Made by a program: the position numbers and the translations under genes. The notes below the pieces were generated by a model. That model ran no database searches, was not told the DNA's origin, and was given only the letters and a program-made list of their open reading frames with translations. Shown piece after piece: positions 32,558 through 40,480 of a stretch of DNA of 59,022 nt (position 1 is its first letter; every line of letters starts with the position of its first letter). This DNA comes from Rossellomorea vietnamensis (GTDB taxonomy: Bacteria; Bacillota; Bacilli; Bacillales; Bacillaceae_B): assembly GCF_008180415.1 (NCBI RefSeq), contig NZ_VTEI01000010.1, positions 38,231 through 97,252 on the forward strand, read 5' to 3'.

Positions 32558-32869
32558 GCTTGATTCACATCCTTCATAGCTATTCCTTACAGCTTATGAG
32601 GGATAGGTGGAGATGTGCGGGCTCTGCCAACTGTATTATTATGGTAAAAACCTGCAAAGTTGTAATTGTAAATCTGAACCAGCCTGCCTGATGAATGAGG
32701 TGAAAAGAATTCTGTAACTAGGTGAGATTCTGCCAAGCTGAATAAGGATAAATAGAGAAATTTTGAAATCTTAGAGTTCCCTTTTTATACTGACACCTCT
32801 AAAACAAGGCACCTTAGATCCATAATCTTTAGAGTGCATTTCCATCCTTTCAACACATGTGACCTGCCC
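32558..32869. other. Gene-free stretch of about 310 bp
   Basis: The upstream region of the anchored glycoside-hydrolase-like gene and the downstream flank of the propeller gene. I see no repeat, terminator or supported small gene. Confidence 0.4.
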
Positions 32870-33877
32870 TTACTCTTTTCCGAGCTCCCTGAACTGGTAA
32901 GATGACTTCTCTGTCTCCAATGCTTCTCTATCCAATTTATATAAATCAAAATTGGTATAGTTTCGGCCTGGAAACTTTTTATTGTAAGCAAAATACACTT
33001 GGTTAGTGGATTCTGAATATACTGGATCTGTGACAAAGGCTTCCAAGAAGGTGAGCCTCTTCGTTTTATGCGTATCCAGATTCACACTGAATAGTTCATA
33101 CTTATAGGTCGATCCGGAATCAGGGTTAGAGATTCCGCTGAAAATAATTTCATTTTGTGCTGTGTTAAAATCTGCGTCAAAAATATCTTGATGTCCTGTC
33201 TCTATACGCTGAATCGTTTGGTCTTTGATGGATAACTCATAAAGCCCCTGCTCTGCTTCGAACGGGTCTCCGCTTTTTGATTGATTCATAATGAAATAGA
33301 GTTTTTGAGACTGATCATCAAACACAAGTGATGAGATATATAAAGCATCTTTTTTCGTTAACTGTTGGTGCTCCTCAGTGTTAGAGTCATAGGAATAGAT
33401 ATCATAGAAGTGGAACGGATTGCCCTCATCGTCGGAATGCTGATAATTCCCTTTAACATAGAAGATTTTCTCGTTGGATTCAACAAACTCGCGTACTGGT
33501 GCATCCATCGTCATATGCTTTTCTATCTTATGGCTGTCGAAATCTATGGAATACAAGGATGTTTTTTCTGGGGAGTTTGCAAGATAGGTAACGTTTCTTG
33601 AAGCTGAATTCACAGTGGGATCCAAAATCTGATCGCCTTCCTTGGCGCTGATAAGCCTTTGGGTTTCTCCCGTTAATTCGTTTGCAAGATTGAGAGTCTG
33701 TAAACCTTCTTCATGATCTACATAAACTAAGAATTCTTTATCTATCGATAGTGTGCCATGCTGATAGGTGTTTCCTCCACTTTCATTAGCCATGTACATT
33801 TTACTGAAAATAAGCAGTGACACCAAAACAGTTCCACTTAACAATATGACCAATATAACGGTTTTCTTTTTCCCCAC
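32870..33877 (-). CDS. Membrane-anchored TolB-like beta-propeller protein
   Basis: 335 residues: a basic N-terminus with one anchor helix (about 5-25), then repeating beta-propeller-like blades with the TolB/WD40-like patterns SRNVTYLANSPEKTSLYSID, YDIYSYDSNTEEHQQLT and YELFSVNLDTHKTKRLTF. It would face the outside. It lies 18 bp after the HAAS membrane protein gene and would be the third gene of a padR-led operon. Function is unknown; a ligand- or protein-binding sensor is an inference from fold and context. Confidence 0.7.
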   Translation of the reverse strand: MGKKKTVILVILLSGTVLVSLLIFSKMYMANESGGNTYQHGTLSIDKEFLVYVDHEEGLQTLNLANELTGETQRLISAKEGDQILDPTVNSASRNVTYLANSPEKTSLYSIDFDSHKIEKHMTMDAPVREFVESNEKIFYVKGNYQHSDDEGNPFHFYDIYSYDSNTEEHQQLTKKDALYISSLVFDDQSQKLYFIMNQSKSGDPFEAEQGLYELSIKDQTIQRIETGHQDIFDADFNTAQNEIIFSGISNPDSGSTYKYELFSVNLDTHKTKRLTFLEAFVTDPVYSESTNQVYFAYNKKFPGRNYTNFDLYKLDREALETEKSSYQFRELGKE

Positions 33878-33894
33878 GTTACTCCTCCTTTTGG

Positions 33895-34752
33895 TCAGGT
33901 CATGTACCTGAGCATAATCAAAAATATTGCAATAAAGTCAGCTGTCAGGAACAAAATAGATATGGAGAGCCTCTTTTGGTAAAATTTCATCTGTGCCCAA
34001 TAAGAAAGAGACCAGAGCAAAATCAGTCCCAGCGGTATAAGAAGCATTGGGCTATAACCGCCGAACAGAAGCACACCCATGCCAAAAATAAACGAAAAAG
34101 GGATCATCACAATTCCTAAAAGGATGTTGACCGTATGAAGAAGCGTCCTTTTCTTTTTCGTGCTCTTATCCATAGCTGCCGTCTTCCCGCTTCTGACCAG
34201 TGTCATAAACAGCGAAATAATAACAAGGACAGCGAGGATGCCAGCGAGAATTTCAAGCGGTCCTTTATACCATTTATCTGTTGTATCAATGATCAAGAGC
34301 CCCCAAAATAATAATGGAAAATAGAAAAACAACAAAACCGTCATCAGTATTTTCCGCCCAGCTGCAATAGAGGGGTAAAAACCGGAGAGGGTCATAAATA
34401 CCCCAATGGAAAACAAGATGGTCAGCCAAATCGGGTGTGGTTCATTAATATGGGTCACTCCGTGCAGAAAAACACTTACTGCGTAAATGATGCTTGCGAG
34501 ACCCAATCCAATTAAAACATCTTTCCGGTAAGGAGAGATACTTTCCTGCAGCTCGTCACCCACTTCGGAGTCTCCTCCAAAATCGTCAATCGCCTTTCTT
34601 TCCGCTTCTTCGTCAGAAAGTCCTTGTGCGATGTACTCTTCTTTTGCCGATAAGAGATGGTCTTTCATTTCTTCAACAAGCTCCCGCCTCTCCTCCGGCG
34701 TCCCTTCAACACGCTGCAGCACTTTTTGAATATGATGATCGATCGTTGTCAT
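33895..34752 (-). CDS. HAAS/permease-prefix-domain membrane protein
   Basis: 285 residues. Residues 1-80 are a helical permease-prefix/HAAS domain: MTTIDHHIQKVLQRVEG, EEMKDHLLSAKEEYIAQG, DEEAERKAIDDFGG. About six to eight membrane helices follow. Such proteins commonly sit next to PadR regulators. Its ATG overlaps the padR stop by four bases, so the two are translationally coupled. The transported or sensed molecule is unknown. Confidence 0.82.
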   Translation of the reverse strand: MTTIDHHIQKVLQRVEGTPEERRELVEEMKDHLLSAKEEYIAQGLSDEEAERKAIDDFGGDSEVGDELQESISPYRKDVLIGLGLASIIYAVSVFLHGVTHINEPHPIWLTILFSIGVFMTLSGFYPSIAAGRKILMTVLLFFYFPLLFWGLLIIDTTDKWYKGPLEILAGILAVLVIISLFMTLVRSGKTAAMDKSTKKKRTLLHTVNILLGIVMIPFSFIFGMGVLLFGGYSPMLLIPLGLILLWSLSYWAQMKFYQKRLSISILFLTADFIAIFLIMLRYMT

Positions 34753-35075
34753 TCTGTTCCTCCCAATGTTTTGTCGATCAGGCGGTGGACAGCCTGCCAG
34801 TCCTTCAGCTTTAAGACTAATTCTTTCTGTCCTTTATCCGTGATATGGTAATACTTTCTTCTAGTGCCCTTATCCGTTTCATTCCAGTAAGAAGTGACCC
34901 ACTCCTGTTTCTCAAGCCTCTTCAATGCTGGATACAGAGTTCCTTCACTCATGTTGTAAAGATCGTCACTGGATTCCTTCAGTCTTTTGACCATTTCGTA
35001 CCCATACATATCTTTTTGTGAAATCAGGGACAAAAGCAAAATATCGATACTGCCCTTCATCAATTCCTTATTCAA
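34749..35075 (-). CDS. PadR family transcriptional regulator
   Basis: About 108 residues. The winged-helix PadR domain is MNKELMKGSIDILLLSLIS, MYGYEMVKRLKE, SEGTLYPALKRLEKQEWV and GTRRKYYHITDKGQKEL. It is a short PadR-s2 type repressor with a C-terminal helix. A TTG at 35075 preceded by GGGAGGG is the best start; the frame is open a further 11 codons without a site. It leads an operon with the HAAS protein and the propeller protein and probably represses its own operon. The inducer is unknown. Confidence 0.9.
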   Translation of the reverse strand: MNKELMKGSIDILLLSLISQKDMYGYEMVKRLKESSDDLYNMSEGTLYPALKRLEKQEWVTSYWNETDKGTRRKYYHITDKGQKELVLKLKDWQAVHRLIDKTLGGTE

Positions 35076-35273
35076 TGTTTTCCCTCCCTTAATTTTCCTT
35101 GAATACATTGTAATACTACTTGCATCGTATTACAAGGGTACCTTTTTACAAAAGTCGAAAAAATTAGTTTACTCTCTTAAGGCAGTCGTTCAGGCTTCAC
35201 TTCTACTAACATCTGCTCGGGTTTATGGCTTGTCTGGCGGCACAGATTAGTATAAATAGAAAAAAGTTCACAA

Positions 35274-35322
35274 AAAAACCAGAGGCACTGCAATCTGCAA
35301 AATGCCTCTGGCTTTTTCTGTT
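35274..35322 (-). terminator. Intrinsic terminator after the DUF4256 gene
   Basis: CCAGAGGCA / TGCCTCTGG stem with a 15-base loop, followed on the minus strand by a seven-T run. Confidence 0.8.
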
Positions 35323-35341
35323 TGTCTCACTATCTAATTCT

Positions 35342-35902
35342 TCAGACCTTCAACGATCCTCTAAATCCTCTCGCCGCATAATAAGAATCTGCTCCATTGT
35401 GATAAAGGAAGACATGACCGAAGCGGAAGTCGCAAAACAGTGCGCCTCCAAGCTTTCTGATATCGGCAGGTGTCTGCACCCAGCTCGATGTTTTCTTATC
35501 AAAATCACCAAGTTCCTGTAAAGCGCGATATTGTTTCTCATTTAAAAGTTCAATTCCCATTTCAGCAGCCATCTCAACTGCACTATTTTCAGGTTTAAAC
35601 TTTTTCCGTGACTCTAAAGCATCCCGGTCGTAACACACACTCCGACGGCCTTTGGGGCTTTCCGTTGAGCAATCAAAAAAGATGTATTTCCCGCTTTCTT
35701 CGTCAAAACCCACAACATCCGGTTCTCCCCCGGTTTTTTCCATTTCAAAGAGCGACCATAGTTTTTCGGGAGAAGCATCCAGCTTCGATTGAACATTGTC
35801 CCATTCGAATCCTTTATGGCGGTTCATATTTTTCTCGAAACGTGACTTCAATCTTTGTAGTATATCTTCCACTTGGTCTTTAGATAACTTCTTGTTAGTC
35901 AA
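35342..35902 (-). CDS. DUF4256 domain protein
   Basis: 186 residues; soluble. The family blocks I recognise are a helical start (KDQVEDILQRLKSRFEKNM), GGEPDVVGFD, YIFFDCSTESPKGRRSVCYD, and the end GALFCDFRFGHVFLYHNGA. Function is unknown. GGAGGAG precedes the ATG. It is monocistronic with its own terminator. Confidence 0.8.
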   Translation of the reverse strand: MTNKKLSKDQVEDILQRLKSRFEKNMNRHKGFEWDNVQSKLDASPEKLWSLFEMEKTGGEPDVVGFDEESGKYIFFDCSTESPKGRRSVCYDRDALESRKKFKPENSAVEMAAEMGIELLNEKQYRALQELGDFDKKTSSWVQTPADIRKLGGALFCDFRFGHVFLYHNGADSYYAARGFRGSLKV

Positions 35903-36019
35903 ATTTTCTCCTCCTAAAACAAAATATTTACAGTTTGTCCTTTTTAATTTTACAGAATGTCAGAGCTGATCTAAACTTCCCAGTTATTCAATAAATCTTC
36001 GTTAAATGTTGGATCGTAT

Positions 36020-36571
36020 CTAAGAGGCATCCTTCCTTGAGACGAGAGACTGCAATGTTTTCAGATGATTGGTGCTGCTGATGACTTTGTAATCATTGAG
36101 GTAATCCTGATCTAATTTTATGTTAATCACGTTAGTTAGATAACGATCTTCGCCTGCTTGATTTGTCACAATAATTTCTACATGGTATTGATAAAATTCC
36201 CTGGCCGTACCATCTTCTTTTTTTAGCTCTACTTTTGAAAAATCATTCATTAAGCGTTCAATGGTATCCTGATCTTCTATAACTTTGCTTGCACTTGTTT
36301 CTAATGAGTCATCCGAGGGGTCATACTCTCGAATATTGATCTCCTCAATAACGCTGTCTTCTTTAAGGGTTTTATCATAGAGTTCTGGAAAGCTTGTATA
36401 CTTTAATTGCTGAACAGCGAAAAAAAATCCGATCACCAAAACTGTCATTACCATAAACAACGTTCGTTTTCTATTAATAAATTTACTCATAACTAGTGTA
36501 ACAATTGCAATCAAGACTGCAATAAGAAAAAGATGAAAATATTGTAATGTAAAGTCAATAAACCCTCCCAA
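36020..36571 (-). CDS. Membrane protein with extracytoplasmic domain, unknown
   Basis: 183 residues: two N-terminal membrane helices (about 8-30 and 38-55), then a soluble domain rich in charged residues (ETSASKVIEDQDTIERLMND; EIIVTNQAGEDRYLTNVINI). The C-terminal part looks like a small alpha/beta domain of the DUF5301 kind seen in Bacillus proteins; this is a weak resemblance. The ATG used has GGGAGGG about two bases away, closer than usual, so a slightly later start is possible. It is monocistronic; function unknown. Confidence 0.6.
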   Translation of the reverse strand: MGGFIDFTLQYFHLFLIAVLIAIVTLVMSKFINRKRTLFMVMTVLVIGFFFAVQQLKYTSFPELYDKTLKEDSVIEEINIREYDPSDDSLETSASKVIEDQDTIERLMNDFSKVELKKEDGTAREFYQYHVEIIVTNQAGEDRYLTNVINIKLDQDYLNDYKVISSTNHLKTLQSLVSRKDAS

Positions 36572-36662
36572 TGCGCATTACTCCCCTCTATAAAATCAGG
36601 TTAGCTTCTCTAAATAAATCCGATTCACTTATTAAAAGTCCCGCTCCTTTAAACAGAATAAA

Positions 36663-36698
36663 GAAAAGCAGACCCAAAGTTTTACAAGTTGGTCTGCT
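36663..36698 (-). terminator. Intrinsic terminator after the M3 peptidase
   Basis: AGCAGACC / GGTCTGCT stem with a loop of about 17 bases; the minus strand continues TTTTCTTT. Confidence 0.65.
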
Positions 36699-36794
36699 AT
36701 TCTTTATGTTTTTAGTTGTATTTTAGAAATTTAATTTTTAACTGTGAGTCCCTTTTCGGCTTTCATGGTAATAATAGGGACTGGTTTAAGGAAA

Positions 36795-38567
36795 TTATTC
36801 AGTCAAACTCAGGAACTCTTCTACGTCATTGATACAAAGAGCGATTCCCTTTTCCCAGAATGCCTCTTTTGTAATGTCTTCGCCAAGATGCTTCATCGCC
36901 AGTTCCTCTACTGACATAACAGCCGTATCCCTGAGCAGTGCCATGTACTTCTCCTCATAGTTCTCATTCGCCTCCAGCGCTTTAGCATAGATGCTTAGTG
37001 AGAAAAGGTAGCCGAACGTATATGGGAAGTTATAGAATGGCACACCTGAAATATAGAAGTGCAGTTTGGATGCCCAGAAGTGCGGATGAGTTTCCTGGAG
37101 TCCTCCTGCAAAAGCTTCTTTTTGGGCTTCAGTCATAAGCTCATTCAGGCGCTCTGCAGAAACCAAACCATTTTTGCGCTCTTCATAGAATCGCGTTTCA
37201 AACAGGAAGCGCGCATGGATGTTCATGAAAAACGCGACGCTTCTTTGCAATTTATCTTCCACCAGGGCAATCTTTTCTTCCTTCGTCTGCGCTTCTTTCA
37301 CTGCGGCGTCCGCCACGATCATTTCTGCAAAAGTGGAAGCTGTCTCAGCTACGTTCATCGCATAGTTCTTGTTTAAAGTGTGCATCGGTTTCAAGGCATG
37401 TGAATGGAAGGCGTGCCCAAGTTCATGTGCTAAAGTCGCGACGTTGGACATGCTCCCGGAATAGGTCATAAAAATGCGTGACTGCTCACTTTGCGGGAAA
37501 GAAGTACAGAATCCGCCCGGCCTTTTTCCAGCACGATCTTCTGCCTCGATCCATCTGTCTTCAAAAGCCTTTTTTGCGAAGGATGCCATTTCATTTCCGA
37601 AACGCTCAAAGTGCTTCAGGATAAACTCTGCTCCCTCGTTGTAGGTCATCGTAGAATTCGACTCGGCAACAGGTGCGTCCATATTATGCCAATCCAGTTT
37701 CTCTTTGCCCAGCAATGTCGCTTTGCGATCTAGGTATTTTACAAAAGGGGCCTTATTCTTCGAGATGGCTCCCCACATGGCATCAAGTGTTTCTTGCTGC
37801 ATACGGTTATACTCAAGAGGTTCTTTGAGCACTTCATCCCAGCCGCGCTTTTTATAAACATTCAAGCGGAAACCGGCTAGATGGTTCAATGTCTTCGCAA
37901 ATAACTCTTCTTTTTCGGTCCATGCTTTTTCAAGACTTTCAAAAATGTCTTTTCTAACCTTCTCATCCTGGTGAGAGCTGAGGTTATTCGCCTGTCCGAT
38001 GGAAAGCATTTCACCGTTATAAGGAATCTCCATGCTGCCCACAATCGTGTCATACATCTGGCCCCATCCATGGTAACCATCAATTGATAGAGCCTGGATA
38101 AGTGCTTCTTCCTCGCTCGATAATTTATCCTTGGCTTTCTCCCGCCATTCGTTCAGTACGAAGGTCAGTTGGGAAAGGGAATCCGTTTGAAGAAGTTCCT
38201 CCCAGATATTTTCCGGCGTTTCGGAAAGCTTCTGCTGAAAACTATTAAAGGAAACCTGAAAATCTGCGCTGGCCGTTGTCAGTTCCCCGCGGAGCGAATT
38301 TGCTTTCCTGTCCTTCATATCCTGTGCTTCAAGACATCCAATAAATGCACCTGCCTGGCGGAGATAAAGCATGATTTCTTTAGCCTCTTCAATCAGGTTT
38401 GCTACCTGAACACTGTCTTCTTTTGACTGAGGTGCCTTAAATTCTTTTTCTTTCTGAGCAAACTCCGCCTTCTTCTTATCCAGTGTCTCCAAGTGATCTC
38501 TCAGCTGAGGCGAGCTGCTTCCTCCCTCAAAAAATACATCTAAATCCCAAACATCAGAGTATGTCAT
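36795..38567 (-). CDS. M3 family oligoendopeptidase
   Basis: 590 residues, the usual length for the PepF-like M3B oligoendopeptidases. It is a cytosolic zinc metallopeptidase cutting short peptides. The zinc motif LAHELGHAFHSHAL lies near residue 380 with the third ligand Glu in NVAETASTFAEMI. The pre-domain FYISGVPFYNFPYTFGYLFS near the C-terminus is also characteristic. GGGGAG precedes the ATG. It is monocistronic with a hairpin terminator. Bacilli have more than one paralogue, so no symbol is given. Confidence 0.92.
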   Translation of the reverse strand: MTYSDVWDLDVFFEGGSSSPQLRDHLETLDKKKAEFAQKEKEFKAPQSKEDSVQVANLIEEAKEIMLYLRQAGAFIGCLEAQDMKDRKANSLRGELTTASADFQVSFNSFQQKLSETPENIWEELLQTDSLSQLTFVLNEWREKAKDKLSSEEEALIQALSIDGYHGWGQMYDTIVGSMEIPYNGEMLSIGQANNLSSHQDEKVRKDIFESLEKAWTEKEELFAKTLNHLAGFRLNVYKKRGWDEVLKEPLEYNRMQQETLDAMWGAISKNKAPFVKYLDRKATLLGKEKLDWHNMDAPVAESNSTMTYNEGAEFILKHFERFGNEMASFAKKAFEDRWIEAEDRAGKRPGGFCTSFPQSEQSRIFMTYSGSMSNVATLAHELGHAFHSHALKPMHTLNKNYAMNVAETASTFAEMIVADAAVKEAQTKEEKIALVEDKLQRSVAFFMNIHARFLFETRFYEERKNGLVSAERLNELMTEAQKEAFAGGLQETHPHFWASKLHFYISGVPFYNFPYTFGYLFSLSIYAKALEANENYEEKYMALLRDTAVMSVEELAMKHLGEDITKEAFWEKGIALCINDVEEFLSLTE

Positions 38568-38760
38568 TTTGAATTTCTCCCCTTTTAAATATGTAATCTA
38601 CTTATGTATATGTACAGTTTATCATTTTCCGACTTTTCTTGCTTTTATTTTTTACTTAAAAATACCTTTTCCAGACACCGTTATGTAAAAACATCACAGT
38701 GTTTCTAAAAAGGCGCTCGTGGAATAGTAGGAATAATAAAGAAATAATGGAGGTCTTATT

Positions 38761-39486
38761 ATGGGCAGACTTTTACTTAATATTGCTGCATTTATACTGG
38801 TCGTCGTGGTGAATGCTTTAGCTGTGACACTTCCCTTGAACGGACAGACGACGGGTGAAATTTCGAATCGGCTGGATGTCTTTTTCACGCCTGCGGGTTA
38901 TGTATTCTCCATTTGGAGCGTAATCTACTTGCTGCTGGGCATCTGGATTATCCAGCAGATACCAAAAAAGAACAGGGAATCTGACTATTATCGGACACTC
39001 AGTCCTTACTTTATTGCTACCTGCTTATTGAATTCCACCTGGATCTTCATGTGGCATTACAATTACTTCGGGTTATCGGTCATCGTTATGCTCAGTCTGC
39101 TGATTACCTTGATCCTTCTTTACAGAAAAGCGGAAGACTTATCAAATGGCTTCTTGGATATGCTTCCGTTCTCGGTATATCTAGGCTGGATTTCAGTGGC
39201 AGCGGTTGCAAACATCAGCTACTACCTTACCTTCCTAGAGTGGGGTGGCTTCGGATTGGGAGAAGCTTTTTGGGCCATATTCCTTTTGGCATTCTCTCTT
39301 GCACTTGCCGTTTATTTCAGGATCAAAAAACGGGATTGGATCTATCCACTGGTGTTTGTCTGGGCGACCATAGGAATCGGTGTCAATAACCAATCTGAAC
39401 ATCCAATCCTTTCTTCCCTGAGCTATGCAGTGGCAGTGCTGATCTTTCTAGCGGTTATGTTCTTTAGAGGTTACAAACAAACATAA
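38761..39486 (+). CDS. TspO/MBR-like tryptophan-rich membrane protein
   Basis: 241 residues with about seven hydrophobic segments, longer than the five-helix TspO of about 160 residues. The TspO-type blocks are FFTPAGYVFSIWSVIYLLLG (the P-x-x-x-F-x-x-W pattern) and STWIFMWHYNYFG. Relatives bind tetrapyrroles or are called tryptophan-rich sensory proteins. GGAGGTC precedes the ATG. The function of this longer subgroup is not established. It lies just ahead of a small SASP-like gene in the same direction. Confidence 0.8.
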   Translation: MGRLLLNIAAFILVVVVNALAVTLPLNGQTTGEISNRLDVFFTPAGYVFSIWSVIYLLLGIWIIQQIPKKNRESDYYRTLSPYFIATCLLNSTWIFMWHYNYFGLSVIVMLSLLITLILLYRKAEDLSNGFLDMLPFSVYLGWISVAAVANISYYLTFLEWGGFGLGEAFWAIFLLAFSLALAVYFRIKKRDWIYPLVFVWATIGIGVNNQSEHPILSSLSYAVAVLIFLAVMFFRGYKQT

Positions 39487-39528
39487 ATAAAGCCTCTCTG
39501 CACAAAATAGGGATGCCGAGGTGAAGAT

Positions 39529-39666
39529 ATGAAAGAGCAGAACAAGAAAAATCTCACAACGACTGGAACCGACATTGATGAGGTAAAGAGGCTCAATGCA
39601 CAATCCGGCCTCTCCTATAATCAAGTGAAACAAGTGCTTGCCGATAGAGAGCGTAAGAATAGTTGA
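39529..39666 (+). CDS. Short gamma-type SASP-like protein
   Basis: 45 residues: MKEQNKKNLTTTGTDIDEV, then KRLNAQSGLSYNQVKQVLA. The block TGTDIDEVKRLNAQSG resembles the repeat unit of gamma-type small acid-soluble spore proteins (GT-x-x-x-VK-x-x-NAQSA). GAGGTGA precedes the ATG by five bases. If right, it is a spore-core storage protein. The family call is moderate because only one repeat is present; the gene itself is well supported. Confidence 0.6.
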   Translation: MKEQNKKNLTTTGTDIDEVKRLNAQSGLSYNQVKQVLADRERKNS

Positions 39667-39682
39667 AAGTTCCGTTCACAGC

Positions 39683-39723
39683 ATAAAAAGCGCAAGCGCC
39701 TTGATCAGCCCCGACAGGCAAAC
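39683..39723. repeat. Left-arm fragment of the hairpin repeat
   Basis: AAAAAGCGCAAGCGCCTTGATCAG-type start followed by CCCCGACAGGCAAA, then unrelated sequence. The right arm is missing. Confidence 0.75.
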
Positions 39724-39870
39724 AGAATCGTGTCTTTTCCGCTTTAGGTGTTATGAAAAAGCGTTGGTTTCAGTTCAATAAGTCCACTCCACTTGGATAT
39801 GTGCCTGATGGAACCGGTTTTATAACGAAAGCGGCGTCTCTCGTTTCATAATTGGGTAACCAGCGATAAA

Positions 39871-40061
39871 AATAAAGGAACTTTTTTCCCTTAATTGCAA
39901 ATTCACGCTCATTTTGGGGTGATTAGAGGAACTTTTTTCCCTTATATGATAAAAAGGCACATTTTTCTAGTGTATTAAGTTAAATAAGGGAAATTTATTC
40001 CCCTATTTTAGCTCTTTTTAGTGTTTTGTAGTAAATAAGGGAACTTTTTTCCTCTATTTAC
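39871..40061. repeat. Four-hairpin element, locus A
   Basis: Four successive small palindromes: AAAGGAACTTTTTTCCCTTA, AGAGGAACTTTTTTCCCTTA, TAAGGGAAATTTATTCCCCT and TAAGGGAACTTTTTTCCTCT, separated by AT-rich spacers. The same four-part order, with matching spacer words (TTAATTGCA after unit 1, AAAGGCAC-like after unit 2), occurs at 47523-47719. Confidence 0.75.
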
Positions 40062-40140
40062 TATCCAAAATACTGAACGACATGGATAAGTGCTATCGGT
40101 CACTGGATTAAATCAGTGTCTTTCTATCGAATAGATGAAA

Positions 40141-40384
40141 AAGGACCCTTTCAGCCCCGAGAGGCAAATGTTCCAAAGAGAGAGAAAAAAAGGCGGTCTT
40201 CCCTTTTATTCTCTTTGGGTTATTTGACTCCGAGGGGCTAGGCACTGGAGCTGGATTGCATAAAAAGCGCAAGCGCCTTGATCAGCCCCGACAGGCAAAT
40301 GTTCCAAAGAGAAAAAAAGGCGGGTTTCCCTTTTATTCTCTTTGGGTTATTTGACCCCGAGGGGCTAGGCGCTGGAGCTGGATT
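40141..40384. repeat. Two hairpin-repeat copies
   Basis: Copy 1 (40141-40254) has inner stem CCAAAGAGA / TCTCTTTGG, an extra GAGA in the left arm and a weakened outer arm. Copy 2 (40257-40384) has inner stem CCAAAGAGAA / TTCTCTTTGG and intact outer arms. Both lie between convergent genes. Confidence 0.9.
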
Positions 40385-40434
40385 CAGAAACGCTCCCTAA
40401 TTTCCGAACTAAAAACTTTATACTTTCTTACCTT

Positions 40435-40476
40435 CTAAGAAAACCCCCTTGGGAATCCATCCCAAGGGGGTTTTCT
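40435..40476. terminator. Strong bidirectional terminator
   Basis: A perfect AGAAAACCCCCTTGGGA / TCCCAAGGGGGTTTTCT stem with a five-base loop, just after the antiporter stop codon. Confidence 0.9.
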
Positions 40477-40480
40477 GTTC

